Positions 1 to 11,693 are shown, numbered from the stretch's first letter. The stretch is DNA of 64,000 nt from Cephalotus follicularis (GCA_001972305.1 BDDD01001650.1:1-64000), one strand, 5' to 3'. Translations and numbers: made by a program. Notes: generated by a model from the sequence alone, not told the origin.

Positions 1-448
1 AGCATATAAGTTAATCTAACATATTCACTTTTTATAAATAATTATATTTATAAAATTTTTATTAATAATTATATTTATAAAATTTTTATTAATTATACTT
101 ATACTTTTAACCTTTTAAAATAATTATTTTAAGTTTGTTGTCAGAGGCCCAAATATTCATATAACATAATTATATTATATAAAAAATTTCATGAAAAACC
201 GAAAATTGAAACCGTTTCGGTTCGATATTTTTCGAGTTTCAGTTTGGAAAAATTTTAAACTGAAATTTTCAGAAGTGATTTAAAAAAATTTCAAAAATCG
301 AACCGTCAACACCCTACCCGGTTGCAGTTACGAACTTACCCGCCCCTCTCATTAATCCAAAAGCTTAACTACTAAGGCTTTGAAATTTTAAACCCTAATT
401 AAGGGCTTATCAGTTACTAACATCATCGCGTTCGTGTTGCGTACTAAA
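1..448. other. AT-rich upstream region, no gene seen
   Basis: AT-rich DNA with a short tandem duplication of an AATTATATTTATAAAATTTTT-like unit near 38-105. No coding potential is visible. The last 150 bases are less AT-rich and probably hold the promoter and 5' leader of the small gene that starts at 449. No clear TATA box can be singled out in this composition. Confidence 0.5.
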
Positions 449-727
449 ATGGCGAATCAACCACCGTCATCGTTGCGGCCATGGTTCCTCGACTTCGTAC
501 CGTTACTGGTGGTTCTCCTGATTGCAGCTCATGTCTTCGCCTTGGTGCTTTCTACACTCCTCCATTTCTTTTTTTTAATTATTATTCGGTTTCTTGTTTA
601 GATTCAATTGAAAAGGAACAACCGATCTCTGATTTCTCTTTTTTTTTTTTTTTTAATTTTTTCATAGGTTTACTGGATTTACAGATTAGCCACTGACAAG
701 CTGCCACAAAGAAGAAAGGCACATTAA
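449..727 (+). CDS. 51-residue conserved plant small membrane protein, two exons
   Basis: Exon 1 is 449-544 and exon 2 is 668-727; the intron 545-667 starts GT, ends CATAG and has a long T-tract before its 3' end. The spliced frame gives 51 residues. The protein has a short N-terminus with PPSSLRPW, one hydrophobic segment at about residues 16-37 (FVPLLVVLLIAAHVFAL...), then YWIYRLATDK and a basic tail QRRKAH. I recall similar short proteins of about 50 residues in other plants (hydrophobic core, then YWIYRLAT and a basic C-terminus); no function is known to me. Without splicing, the frame runs into intron sequence, so the junction decides the product. A single-pass membrane location is inferred. 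The longer unspliced frame starting at 481 is a shadow. Confidence 0.75.
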
Positions 728-874
728 TTAACAGTTCAATATTTCCAAAAAAAGGTTCGTGAAGCCATTTATGTAGTAATCAATTATATTTTTTTTCATG
801 ATGCTATAGTTACTTCTTCATATTGCATGAGGAATTTTTCTTATTGCTGTTTGTTGGAGAACTGTAATTACTAC

Positions 875-972
875 ATGATTATGAGATTTTGTAAGTCTTT
901 GTGTTTTGTAGTTAACGGTTAGTATGATTATGAGATTTTGTAAGTCTTTGTGTTTTGTAGTTAACGGTTAGC
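875..972. repeat. 49-bp tandem duplication
   Basis: Two adjacent, practically identical copies (875-923 and 924-972) of a unit beginning ATGATTATGAGATTTTG and ending TTAACGGTTAG. Near-identity points to a recent slippage or duplication event. Confidence 0.9.
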
Positions 973-1964
973 CTCGTTGTTTGGTTAAACCTTTGAGAAT
1001 GGACAATAATTGAGTTTTTATTAGAGATCTATTTGAGTTTCGAGTGTTGTTTTGTGTGGAATAGTTTGGCCTTTTGTTAGTCTATTAACTGGTCAAAAAA
1101 ACTAATAATTCTTATCAAAAAAGAAATTAATAATTAATTATTCATATCAAAAAAGAAATGCTTAATTTTTCGTCATAGGTAATGAGCAGTTCTTCAATTT
1201 GTTATATACGCTTCTTGTAGGTATACTCCATACTCTTTGATATAATGCGTTTGGACATTTGGTTTCTTTGAAAATGTTGGAAACGAGAGACAAATGAACA
1301 GAATGGATCTATTTTATTTTGTAGACTAGGTTACTCGACTTTGTTTGGAACCTACCTTAGGATCTCCTGGTTTTTGTTTAAACCTATTAATTTGAGTTTG
1401 ACTTCTTATCGGTGTAGTCCATCTTTCAATATCTCGATGCACTGCAAACAGACTTTTTGTTTGATTCGAGTAGCTCTTTAAACAATTGATCGGTTACTCT
1501 TTCCAGAACGGTGGAAAACTGGAAATGTGAATCTGGATGATGTTGCCCCTCTTCTTGTCTTGTTGTTTTGTACGAAGTTGGTGTGATGTAAGCTTGATTT
1601 CAAGGAGTCTACCGTTTTCATTTATATTGTTTTCTTTGTATCACATGATTTCTTGTTTGATGATTTTCTACATCTTGTACCCTTGCTAATGGATTATTCA
1701 TTAGGAATCTATTTTGCATTTTGGAGATTTTTTGTTTTCCATAGTAGTTGAGTATGAAGAAATAATTTTGGATAGTGGAGGACTTATATTGTGTTTGAGA
1801 AATATGTAGAAATTCTTAATGATCCTTATGAAAAAACCTAGTAAACTTTTCTTGTGTGATCATAAATGCGCTATTTTGGATATTTAGTTCATTTCTTTTC
1901 ATAATTTGCAAAGTTGAAGTGAGATTGATAGAGTTATCCACCCCACCATCCCAACTCCCCTCCG

Positions 1965-1972
1965 CCCCCCCC

Positions 1973-2003
<31 letters not shown>

Positions 2004-2026
2004 ACACACACCCAAAAAAAAAAAAA
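1965..2026. repeat. Poly-C / (CA)n / poly-A simple repeat
   Basis: About 25 C residues, then about 10 CA dinucleotides, a few C, then 13 A. The open frames on both strands across this block are artefacts of composition. Assembly length here is uncertain. Confidence 0.95.
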
Positions 2027-5000
2027 TCATTTATTAAATAATATGCGACCGTTCTGGAACGTTAGTGACTTGATACGGCATAGTGTTACTGCCTTAAGCT
2101 GTGATTTTAAGAAAAAAATATATGGCAATATGTTGCCAGGAGTTTCAAACATGCTATACCAGTGGTCATGTCCTCTGCACTAGAAATCATCCACAATGGT
2201 GTCAACCTTCACCAGGATCCAGGATCGCGATTCATGTTCTTTAGGAGGAAGGATCATGACCCCAACTACATTTAAGCGTTTGGGACAGTGAGTCCTCCAA
2301 CCGGTGGACACCATCCTCCACGGTTCACAATTAGTTTATTGTCTAATAAAGATTATAGAGGAAATGGTTAATGGAGAAGGCGACGTGAGTTTAGAGAGAG
2401 GAGATATTTAGAAAGAAGAGAAGAAGGTTTATAGAGGGGAGAGTTAGGGCTATTGTTATATACAGTGTAGTTAGTTTTAATATCAGGCTTCAGAAACAAA
2501 TAAGACCAAAAAGTTAACATATGGACGATGTCTTCGAGAAAGCCTTAAGGAAGCCAAAAACCATCAAGCTTCTAAAATCTGAAGTTTAAGATAACATATA
2601 TTATTAAGGCCAAATCATCATATCTCAACTCTCAAGTCGAGTACATCCAAATGTGCCCATTCTGCTAAAACTTAAATCTAATCTATTCATCTAAATGTAC
2701 ACCAACTTTTCTTATTGATTAGAATCTATATATACACTATAACCTTAGCTCTTTTAGGTCCGTATACTTACGCTCAACCACTCCTATTTACGCCCCCTCT
2801 CCTGCCTAATGCAACTAAGGTCATGTCCAATACAGATTCTTTATCATTTTAACTTTGATATTATAGGTTGCATTATTTCCTGACATTATTGAACGCATGT
2901 AGACATTGCTTAACCTCTATACAATAATGATATAGGAAGGAACATGGTGTTTGGACATAAATCTTTGGTTTGATATGGAAGCATTAACTCCTTGTAATGT
3001 TTGTATTTGTGCTTGTGAAATGTGTATAGTACTTCTTATAAACACTAATGTGTTTGTATTCACATAGGGTTAATTTATGGACAGTAGAACGAAAGGCAAA
3101 GAGTAATACCTACGTAAGTGGTATAAGTATGGTTAAACACTATATAATTATTACACAATTCCTAAGTAAATGAAGATTTATTCAGTTTTGAGTGTCCAGA
3201 CAGTCAGCTGGAAATGGTTGGATAAAGATATTATGTCGATAATTGTCATGCCTTAGTTGTACTTTAGGTAACATGGTTGGCCTATTTTTCAGAGCAGACT
3301 CTTAAGTAATGTTCATAAAGAATGAGATCACTAGTTTATGAAACCCTCTCATGACCAATCTATTGTAGGTTAATCTTACATTCTTACTTCATCTGTAAAA
3401 GTTGTCTCTGGTTTGCATTGGGGTTAATATTGAGGAACTAACCATATTTTATGTTTGCAGGAAGATCTTTAAACAGGCGCCGTGTTTGATTCTTTGTAAA
3501 TAAAGACACGTTTTAAAGAAGATATTAAAGGCTATTTTTACCTATTGGTAGCCCCTCTTGATATTAGATGTGCTATATGTTCATGTGTACGTTGTTTCTT
3601 CATAGGTTCTCTACCAATGCCTCCTAAATTTGTTCACATACATCAGTATCATGTAGAATTTTGTTTAGAGGTCATTTACTTGTTGTAGGGTGAGTTACAA
3701 GGATTCATTTCCTCTTTTGTTTTGAATTCACATTTGTTTTCTGATCTAATGGCAGGCCTAGTTCGAGTTCCTATAATCAAGTTTCAGAAACTTATTTTCG
3801 AAATGATCCATAGACAGGAATTCATAAAATGAGTCCTGGGCATGTGGAGAATTTTGGATAGGTATTGTATACTTTATTCTTTAGACTGCTCTAGGATCAC
3901 ATATAGAACTAGAAGTAGAATTATTGATGTTTTATGCCATGGGATGGGCTCTCTATGTTACTCGTTCTTCGGGTCCTGCTTCTCCCTTCCCCCTCTCCCC
4001 GTTCTACCGTCCAAAACCTCTCCAGAAGGTAATTTTAATGTGGTTTATTTCCTCTCTTTTGCAATCTTTGACCTTGGCATCGTAAGCTAATAGTGGGCAT
4101 CACAAGCTAGGATTGATTCCTTGGAACATGTGTTAGTTTTATCATAAAAATAACTGAATCTACTAGTTTTTTAATAATACAAATTAGTCTTAAGTATTTA
4201 TGGATTACTTAATCCATTTTAATTTAAATATGAATTAATTCATTAATTTGAACTTCAGTCTAATTGGATAATTTTTTGGATTGGTCTTTTTTTCATGTGG
4301 AAAAGATTCTCGTGATTAATATTTTTCAGGTTACATTATTGAATTTAATGTTTAATATATTCAGATTATGCATTTACATTTTAATACAATTAAATATTTT
4401 TAATTATTTTATTTAAATATTCAAATTTTAATTGTTATATAATTCATTTATTTACAATAAAAAATTAATATATTGAATGAAATATCTATAGATATAATTG
4501 ATTTCTATATTAGTAGATTTTTAAATTTAACGGTTTAAATTTAAAAAATATAATAATAAGAATTACTTTGAATTGGATTGAAGCCATTCTCATATATAAA
4601 TGAATAAAAAAAATTGATTTGGGTTAAATAATTTTGATTTTTAATTATAGTAACATAAAGCGTAGTATTCTTTATTGACTGATTTATATTTAACATAAAA
4701 ACTGATGGATTAAAAACTAGAGAGTATTTTGTGTTCTTACGAAATTATTAGGCTTGATTCTATATAACATAAAAATTTTGGAACTAAGATGTAATTTTAT
4801 TTTGGAGGAAGGATGGCGGTTATCATCTTCTTTTAAACAAACAAGTCCACAAGCAATTGGGACTTGCTAGACCCATCTTCAGTTTGGTGTTTTTGGCTTC
4901 ATTTTCATCGCTACTACAAATGGTCGTTTTCTCTAGGGATGGGTAAAGAGTAAAGGCTAATTAAAGCTCGGTCAATTGGCAACATGTCATATATGATATG

Positions 5001-5935
5001 GTTTACATTGCCGAGGAAATGAAGAACATAAGCAAGCTATAAAGGTGTGGCTTGTTAAGAAGGCAACCTGTCCTTGTACACAAGCATTGGACACTAAACT
5101 TTAAATTAATCTGTATAATTATTTGTCTTATCATGGGTACTAAAGCATCAGTTATTGTCATTGATCATCAAGTCATTTAATTTAGTAGTCACAAATCAAA
5201 TAGATGATATATTACAGTCGAAAAGTTAGCAGCTTGCAACCCATTATTACACCAAAAGAAATTATACTGTTTTATATTGGGTCACGAAGGGAATGAAAAC
5301 ACACTAACATACGAACGAACTCGTAGTCATTAATCTCTAATCTAGATGTTATATTAATGTAATCAAATTAATTACATAATATCACGTTAATAATATATGA
5401 CTAGCTTTATCAATATCGTCCTATAATGTTAATATATATACTGTATGATTGTCTTTGTTTTCCTTCATGTTACTATCTGATTTGTCTACATCAATGAAGT
5501 CAATAGCAATGTCAAAATTGTTTAAATTTATCGTCCTATCTTCGTTTTCTCTCAGCCATTATTTTCAAAGAGATTACATTATGCCATCTTTTTATGGATT
5601 TACCCATAACATTTATAGAGAGCAAACAGCAAATGTATATATAAATATGGTTTGGTAACAAGTATCCGTATAACTTGTTATTATTATCAATTAAATTAAT
5701 CAAAAATGTATAATATTTAATAAACATTGATGTTTTCAAAATAATAGATGCGATAAACCAATCAGAAAAAAAATTAACAATAACACTTGTTATTATTATC
5801 CATTGAGTCATTTAAAAATATATGATATTTAGTATAATTTTTTAAGATAACAAAGGTAATAAACCAATAAAAAAAGAGTTTAATATTAAATTACTTGTTA
5901 ATATATATATAAGTGAAAAGAGAAAACAAGCCGAG

Positions 5936-6003
5936 GCATTCTGCCCCACCTAACTTGTACTAGAACACAATGGGCCCATGCACCTACAAATGCAAGATTG
6001 ATG
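5936..6003 (+). repeat. Left copy of a 68-bp direct repeat flanking the MULE
   Basis: Begins GCATTCTGCCCCACC and ends just before the TA microsatellite in which the transposon sits. A second copy in the same orientation starts at 13225, just outside the other end of the element. The two differ at about 8-9 positions, more than the two terminal inverted repeats of the transposon do. Confidence 0.8.
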
Positions 6004-6024
6004 GTATATATATATATATATATA

Positions 6025-6644
6025 GAGTGTTGATATTGAACGGTAATGAACGGCAAAAAGTAGAAAACGGTCACTTGTTTTAGTCCGTTAGATTTTAAGG
6101 AGAAAAAAGCGAAGGTTGAGATTAACCTGCAGTGCAAAAGAAAAAAAAAAGGCAGCTTCTTAAAGAAGACGACACAACAACTCAAAATCAGATTGATTCT
6201 CTCACCTCCCTCCACACCGTCCCATATGCTCTGCCAATCCCACACTCTCTAGACCTCCTTTTGTTCGATTGTCAGGGTAGATTGAGCCTTGCCTTGTCTT
6301 CACTTCCGATCCAAAACCTCCTCTCCGTTGGACTGATGACATTCACGATCGATTTGTTAATAATGGACGCAATGCTTGGAGATCCCAATAGTAAGTTATC
6401 TGCTGTTCTTGACAAATCTAGATCTATTTGTTTAATTCTTTTATTTAATTCTCATTTACGCTTCTTCGATAGGAGAGATGTCATCGTTTTCTTCAATGGT
6501 TTTCGGTTTTGTCGAGGATGTTCTGTCTGTGATTTCGATCTCCAGAGAAGCCATGGTCGAGAGATAGAAAGATAGAGAGAGTGAGTGAGGTTCTTGTTTC
6601 TTTAAGGCTTTTAGTGGCAGCAAATGAGAAAAGAGACGGTTGAG
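6025..6644 (+). repeat. Left terminal inverted repeat of the MULE
   Basis: Matches the reverse complement of 12591-13211 nearly throughout, with isolated substitutions and a 2-bp indel near the inner edge. It contains the mirror copy of the oligopeptide-transporter-like start described at 12682. A 147-codon frame (6132-6575) is open here and in the mirror copy; I do not call it a gene because it is conserved only as part of the repeat. Confidence 0.9.
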
Positions 6645-6947
6645 ATTAAAAGTCTTGCCAAAAAAAAATTGAAAATTTACACTGCTCTTGTTTTATTTAG
6701 GAGTTGAAAATGAGCCTAATCTAACTAATTGTTTTAGATGAGTTACTTTTGAGTTTTGATGTCAAGCGAAATCCAAAAGGGTTTCTTTTATATTCCTTTG
6801 TTAGGATCCAAATAGAGGTATATATAAGTTTTTAGTGTGTGCGTTATGCTCTCTCTCTATATCTCTATAAGTTTGTTTTTGCTGGGGTTTGTGTTTGAAT
6901 GGCTTGATTTGCTATTTTTCATTATAGCTTTCTTTACAAATGTGTAG

Positions 6948-7102
6948 CTACTATTTTTGGGCAACCATGGAGATTACAACCAATACCTTCTGAAAAGAAA
7001 TCAATGTGGAAGAGAGAGATGGAGTGGCTTCTTTGTGTGAGTGATTACATTGTTGAATTGATTCCCTCTTGGCAAACCTTTCTAGATGGTCATAAGCTTG
7101 AG
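6948..7102 (+). pseudogene. Captured RopGEF exon (PRONE domain fragment) inside the MULE
   Basis: A 155-base stretch with a plant exon's borders: the 3' splice site TGTGTAG just before it and GAG|GTAATC after it. Read in frame from the second full codon it encodes [17 protein letters not shown], then [19 protein letters not shown] and [13 protein letters not shown]. This is the PRONE catalytic-domain segment of plant RopGEFs, guanine nucleotide exchange factors for ROP GTPases (family signature [12 protein letters not shown]). No internal stop is present. The next expected PRONE exon was not found in the following 300 bases, so this is a fragment, not a gene. It runs on the strand opposite to the transposase. 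Confidence 0.85.
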
Positions 7103-7355
7103 GTAATCCCCAATTCTAGTCCTGAATTCAATCCAGAATCATATACTTTCATAAGGAAATCTTGCTAAATCTGTATCTCTGTTTAATGCTCCAGGAATGA
7201 AAACAACATTTTGGAATTTAAAATTTTCCCTATGTAGTACCTGGTTTTTAATAAATTCTCATCTTGGAGTTCCATCAGTTTTTTAAAATTGTTCTTTCCA
7301 CCATTTTGTAGCTATGTGGGATTGTAGCGTTTATAGTTAGTTTAAATTAAATACC

Positions 7356-7870
7356 TTGATTGCAAGGCGTAATTCGATGGCTGTTGTCAATAATTTGTTC
7401 CTTCTTGAATTATGCCTTCCTCCACTTCTTACCAGCTATTGGTGCCATATTTGTTTTCACGGGCTCTGTTTGCATGTTGTAGGTATGGTAGTTGTCAAAA
7501 TGGTTTGGAAACATCTAAATGAGACAATTAACAATTAGAAAACTGAATTTGTTGCATCTGATGGCACAGGTTCTTAATCAAGATGAGAAGGGTGTTGATA
7601 CTGCATCATTCGTACTTTTCAAGGCAATACAGAGTTTTGACCTCAATCATATCAATTCCAGAATTGCTTTGCAGTTTATTGGCAACTTCTTTTATTTATC
7701 AATTTCAAACTTTTGTTGTTATTTATTTATTTATTTATTTTTCCAAATTTCTGGTTTTTACAGGAGTAAGTTATTGTTGCTAATGCTAATTAACACAAAA
7801 GAGGGAGGAATTATATTTTATTGGTGTGGTATTTTGGTAATGGATCTTGATGGCATGCTTTTGGTTTGAT
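7356..7870 (+). other. Gene-like but unassigned stretch in the MULE
   Basis: Two short stretches look coding-like but were not assigned. Around 7397-7475 one frame reads a hydrophobic run (FLNYAFLHFLPAIGAIF...) ending in a stop that overlaps a GT. Around 7570-7672 a frame after CACAG reads NQDEKGVDTASFVLFKAIQ. They may be further captured exons; the family is not recognised. The longer frames across this stretch are not continuous with either. Confidence 0.3.
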
Positions 7871-8989
7871 CTTATGTTGCAACATGTAATTTCAGTTTTA
7901 AGAGCAAAAGTGCCAATCTACCTTTTTTAGGTTAACCTTTTGGTTTGTTTATTAATTGAGTTTATGGCTTTTCTTTTACTAGTGCCGCAAAGGTTTTCTA
8001 TTATACAATGTGTATAACCCTATTGTAAAAGAACATATTATAGATCTATTCTCATAACAAAGGTGATGCAGATGCTATAATGTGCTACAGTGTCATTAGA
8101 CATTCCATTGTGATTAAAAAATAGTCTGTCGTTTAGTGAAGTTTTTGAAAATCGGACAATTTTTTCAAATCCAAAGCACTCTAGAAAAAATATATCATGT
8201 GATCATATTTTCTCATACAGTACAGATTTATATGATGCACTGCGCACAACCAATAAGCAAAAATCACTTTTAACTTTATTTTACTCCTAAACGATTGGTC
8301 ATAAACATGAAAACTCTATCTGTAGCTTTCATGGTTCGTTAAAATGGGATGATGTATCTCAATTCTGAGGGTGCTTAAACTACTATTGCAGGCTCATTAT
8401 TTTACTGTGCATAAAAAAACATTTGATGGTCCTCCTGGATGACCTCGGCCGTTATCACATAAAGAATGAAACCTTTTAATCTGTGTTGTTAGTATTTACA
8501 TATGCTTAGACAGTTACACTAAATACACTGTTGTTGGGGGGAAGCTTTCCCAATTAAATGAGGATTTGAAAGCTCTACCTAAGCTGTTTATCTATAACTT
8601 TCAAATAATTTGCAGCTTTTAAGAATGAAATGAAATCAAATTACTTGCAATGTTAACTAAACTATCTAAATGTTACTATTTCAATACAATTTTCATACAT
8701 GGGTTGTGACTAATGAGCAAGCTCTTTCTGCCAATATCATTAAATTACAACTAGTAACTTCAATGAACATATAAAAGAAAGTAAATGTCGCTTGGGGAAG
8801 AAAGTAAATGTCCTTGTTGATCCCTTTTGATAACTATGCAGCAAATTCCATCAACAGAGCAGCAAAGAGCAATAAAACTGCAATGAGCAAGATCATCAAC
8901 AATATCAAGAAAAAAAAATATCAGATAAAGCAGACGTGCATATATTATACACTCCCATCTTCCAGATATTTGAATAGGCAGACATACAA

Positions 8990-9205
8990 GGACCTATCCA
9001 AGCCATTGCTGTTGCAAACAATGACCCAACAAGCTGACCAAGTGTAGCACCAGCACCAATGAACCCAAACAATCTTGAACCTGACTGAATACAAAACAAA
9101 GACAAAGATGTAGAAATAACTCTAATTTCCACAAAATGGAAAGTATCGACATACAGACCTCGTTATCCATCACATCGATAATTCTAGCCCAAGTTGAAGA
9201 CATAG
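8990..9205 (-). pseudogene. Captured two-exon fragment of a multi-spanning membrane-protein gene
   Basis: On the minus strand, an exon ending ...STWARIIDVMDNE (about 9205 down to 9159) is followed by a 74-base intron (9158-9085; GTCTG...TTCAG) and an exon SGSRLFGFIGAGATLGQL, then VGSLFATAMAWIGP (9084 to about 8990). Phase is kept across the junction. I recall this pattern (WAR.IDVMD.ESG.RLFGFIGAGATLGQL) from a plant transporter-like membrane protein of the major-facilitator/ADP-ATP-translocase type, but I am not certain of the name. The match stops after the second exon. It keeps its intron, as expected for DNA-level capture by a MULE. Confidence 0.6.
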
Positions 9206-9503
9206 TAATAAGATTACCAAAATACCACACCAATAAAAATTGGACAAGTTTATTACGATAACGAAGGGGGAAAAACAGTTAAATACACATATATTCATAA
9301 TAACCTTGAGAAGGACCACCAACTAAAGAAATTTGGTGGTGGAATGAAAAGGTCTAGCTTGAAATTTCTTTATTCGTCCTCATTGGCCGATGATGAACTG
9401 CAATATGAAAACTGATAGGTTATTTCCTAGTAAATCTAAAACCAAATCAAAGCATGAAAAAACACATAATAAATGGGTTCACAATTCATTAATAATATAA
9501 TAA

Positions 9504-11693
9504 TCACCTGAATTTCAGTGGACAATTCCGACTATCATGATGGGTTAGTTTTTTGCAACAACGGCACAACCTTGGTGGTTTCGAAGTTGTCTCAATAATC
9601 TTTTCTTTGTCGCCTTTTAAACGTTTACCACTGCCCTTTGTCTTGCTTATTTCTGGGGGATGAATTTCGATGGTAGATGGCAATGATACTGACATGGTTC
9701 TGGACTCCATACTATAACCACAAGCATCTTCAATTCCTTTGCGAGCATCTGACAACCACTTCTCACCCATTTCTTCTAATTCTTCAGAATCTTTGATCAT
9801 AGTTACAATAGCATGGAAATCATTGGTCATACGCATAATAGTCAAGTTTTGTTTTTTTCCATACTTGCCTCCTAGTTCGACACCGGCATCATCGACAACC
9901 ACGTCACTTGTCGCTGATATAGTCCATCTTTTAAGGATATATTGAGACGGTAGGGTTGTCAAAAATTCATTCCTTAGAACAACAAGGATATGCCTACATG
10001 GGATTCCCTCACACTCAAACTTCTTACAACCACAAATAGCTGGTTCATCATGTCCATGGTACTTGACTTCAAATGCCCTTTCTTTGTCAATTCCACAAAA
10101 CTGTTTTACCATGTAAATGCGACGGTGTCCATCAAGATGAAGAATATTTGTGGCATAATTCAAGCTTCGATGAAGTTCATCTTGGAAAACACTAAACTTT
10201 GCTCTCGTGTATATAGTTGACATTTGAATCTCCATTTCACAACTGGTTGACATTCGTGGCCTACTATGTATATTTTCATGTTCGGCAGCCAATAGGTTGT
10301 GTCGTTGTTTCTTTATGGCTCTATCAAAACGAAGTACAAACTGCAATAATGTATTCTTGTTGTTCACAAACTTATCAATAAATGCATTCATGCTTTCAGC
10401 CCGTTGAGTAGTCCGAATTCCTGCTGTGAAAATATTATGATCCATAGCATAGGCCGGTATCCAACTCTGACGAATTTTAAAAATTACATTAAGCCACTCA
10501 ATGTGTTTGAGGTTATTCTTCGCAATGACATCAGCCCATTCATTCTCAAACTCCTCAGGAGTCTTAGAGTCCCATACGCATCGTAAAAATGGGTAACTGA
10601 ACTCTTTCCTATGGGCTATTGCACCCAATTTATCATTGAGTTTTTTAAGAATAAGCCACATGCATAACCGATGATGAGCTAAAGGGAACACATTACCAAT
10701 TGCAGAAGCCATAGCTGCATCTTGATCAGTGATTACTACAGTAGGTGAATGTCCAGACATTGCTCTTTGCCATGCTTCAAATAACCACACAAAGGAGGGA
10801 ATCGTCTCATCTTTGATAAAACCTGCACCAAAATTGACAGACTGCCCATGGTGATTTACTCCCGTGAAAGGAGCAAAAATCATTGAATATTGGTTTGTAT
10901 TGTAAGTGGTGTCAAACACTAAAACATCTCCAAAATGATGCCATGATTTTCTTGCAAGACCATCCACCCAGAATATGTGTGTCAACCTTTTATTATCATC
11001 AACTTTGAATTCATAATAAAATGATGGGTTCTCTGCCTTTTTCCCCTCAAATTGTTCGAGCAAGAAGTGCGCGTCATAATCCCTCTGTTCATCTCTATCT
11101 TTTTGCCAATCATTTCTAAGATCACGCTCAGAACATCCAATGTCACTATAGTCCCCGTGAGTTATCTCTAACACTGACATAACTTGTGATGTTCTTAAGT
11201 TTGCCTCCCTAAATGTGTTCATCAGATTTCTATGTGCAGCAGTAACTTCTCTATTCCGGACTAAAAAGTGCCTTTTTGTTGGTGTCACAAAAGCATGACT
11301 ATGAATTTCCTCAAACTTCTTTACAAACCATTTTCCATCATCATTCATCTGTAAGTTCATACACGCCATACAATCTTCTTTGATTATTGCTCTATTTCTT
11401 TGTGGTTGACCATCTTGACGAGGGGCTTTTGTTCCCGGCAACCCTTCCTTTGAACATACTAAGCTTTGAAAAATTTTATCCCTTGTTTCTTTGTCTAGTC
11501 TTGTCGTATGCCTACGAACAACAAACCCCATTTCTTTGGCATATTTTTTGTAGAACATTTCTCCTTCTTCAAAAGAACTAAACGTCATCCCAACTTCCGG
11601 TTTTAGAATATCTTTGTCTTGAGACCCACTATGTGTATTCACTTTTGAGGATGAACAATATTCACTTTCCATTTCACCTATGATAATATTCAT
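9504..11693 (-). CDS. MULE transposase, FAR1/FHY3-like (MURA type), 729 residues
   Basis: An uninterrupted frame of 729 residues, a normal length for this family. Domains in order: FAR1-type zinc DNA-binding domain at about 40-135 (FYKKYAKEMGFVVRR, Cys80, Cys108/111, His131/133); MULE transposase (DDE) core at about 255-435, with candidate catalytic residues Asp261 (FDTTY), Asp323 (ITDQD) and Glu433 (QRAES); SWIM zinc finger at about 553-568 (CGC...C.GIPCRH); and a C-terminal C-x2-C...H...C knuckle at about 710-723. It would bind the terminal repeats and catalyse cut-and-paste transposition in the nucleus. It is read away from the right terminal repeat, which probably carries its promoter; a leader of about 0.9 kb lies between. 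FAR1/FHY3 family proteins include domesticated transcription factors, but the flanking inverted repeats mark this copy as a transposon gene. The first Met is not firmly established; Met8 could also serve. Confidence 0.93.
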   Translation of the reverse strand: MNIIIGEMESEYCSSSKVNTHSGSQDKDILKPEVGMTFSSFEEGEMFYKKYAKEMGFVVRRHTTRLDKETRDKIFQSLVCSKEGLPGTKAPRQDGQPQRNRAIIKEDCMACMNLQMNDDGKWFVKKFEEIHSHAFVTPTKRHFLVRNREVTAAHRNLMNTFREANLRTSQVMSVLEITHGDYSDIGCSERDLRNDWQKDRDEQRDYDAHFLLEQFEGKKAENPSFYYEFKVDDNKRLTHIFWVDGLARKSWHHFGDVLVFDTTYNTNQYSMIFAPFTGVNHHGQSVNFGAGFIKDETIPSFVWLFEAWQRAMSGHSPTVVITDQDAAMASAIGNVFPLAHHRLCMWLILKKLNDKLGAIAHRKEFSYPFLRCVWDSKTPEEFENEWADVIAKNNLKHIEWLNVIFKIRQSWIPAYAMDHNIFTAGIRTTQRAESMNAFIDKFVNNKNTLLQFVLRFDRAIKKQRHNLLAAEHENIHSRPRMSTSCEMEIQMSTIYTRAKFSVFQDELHRSLNYATNILHLDGHRRIYMVKQFCGIDKERAFEVKYHGHDEPAICGCKKFECEGIPCRHILVVLRNEFLTTLPSQYILKRWTISATSDVVVDDAGVELGGKYGKKQNLTIMRMTNDFHAIVTMIKDSEELEEMGEKWLSDARKGIEDACGYSMESRTMSVSLPSTIEIHPPEISKTKGSGKRLKGDKEKIIETTSKPPRLCRCCKKLTHHDSRNCPLKFR

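Larger units (their letters stand above)
728..5935. other. Long non-coding stretch downstream of the small gene
   Basis: No convincing coding exon was found over about 5.2 kb. The first part is T-rich and may hold the 3' UTR. It contains a 49-bp tandem duplication (875-972), a homopolymer C/CA microsatellite (1965-2013), an AT-rich tract at 4150-4700 and a diverged tandem repeat of about 115 bp (5670-5880, units beginning with ACTTGTTATTATTATC). Short open frames here lack family resemblance. Confidence 0.5.

Noticed and set aside
1816-2041. Open frames over the poly-C/CA block
   Set aside because: Products are Gly/Pro/His-Thr runs from simple repeats.
6132-6575. 147-codon frame conserved in two places (also 12661-13104 on the minus strand)
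   Set aside because: The two copies are the left and right terminal inverted repeats of one transposon; the conservation reflects the repeat, not selection on a protein. No family likeness was seen in that frame.
9504-11693. Reading the FAR1-like gene as a host FRS transcription factor
   Set aside because: It lies between 620-bp terminal inverted repeats together with captured exons, so a transposase of that element is the better call.
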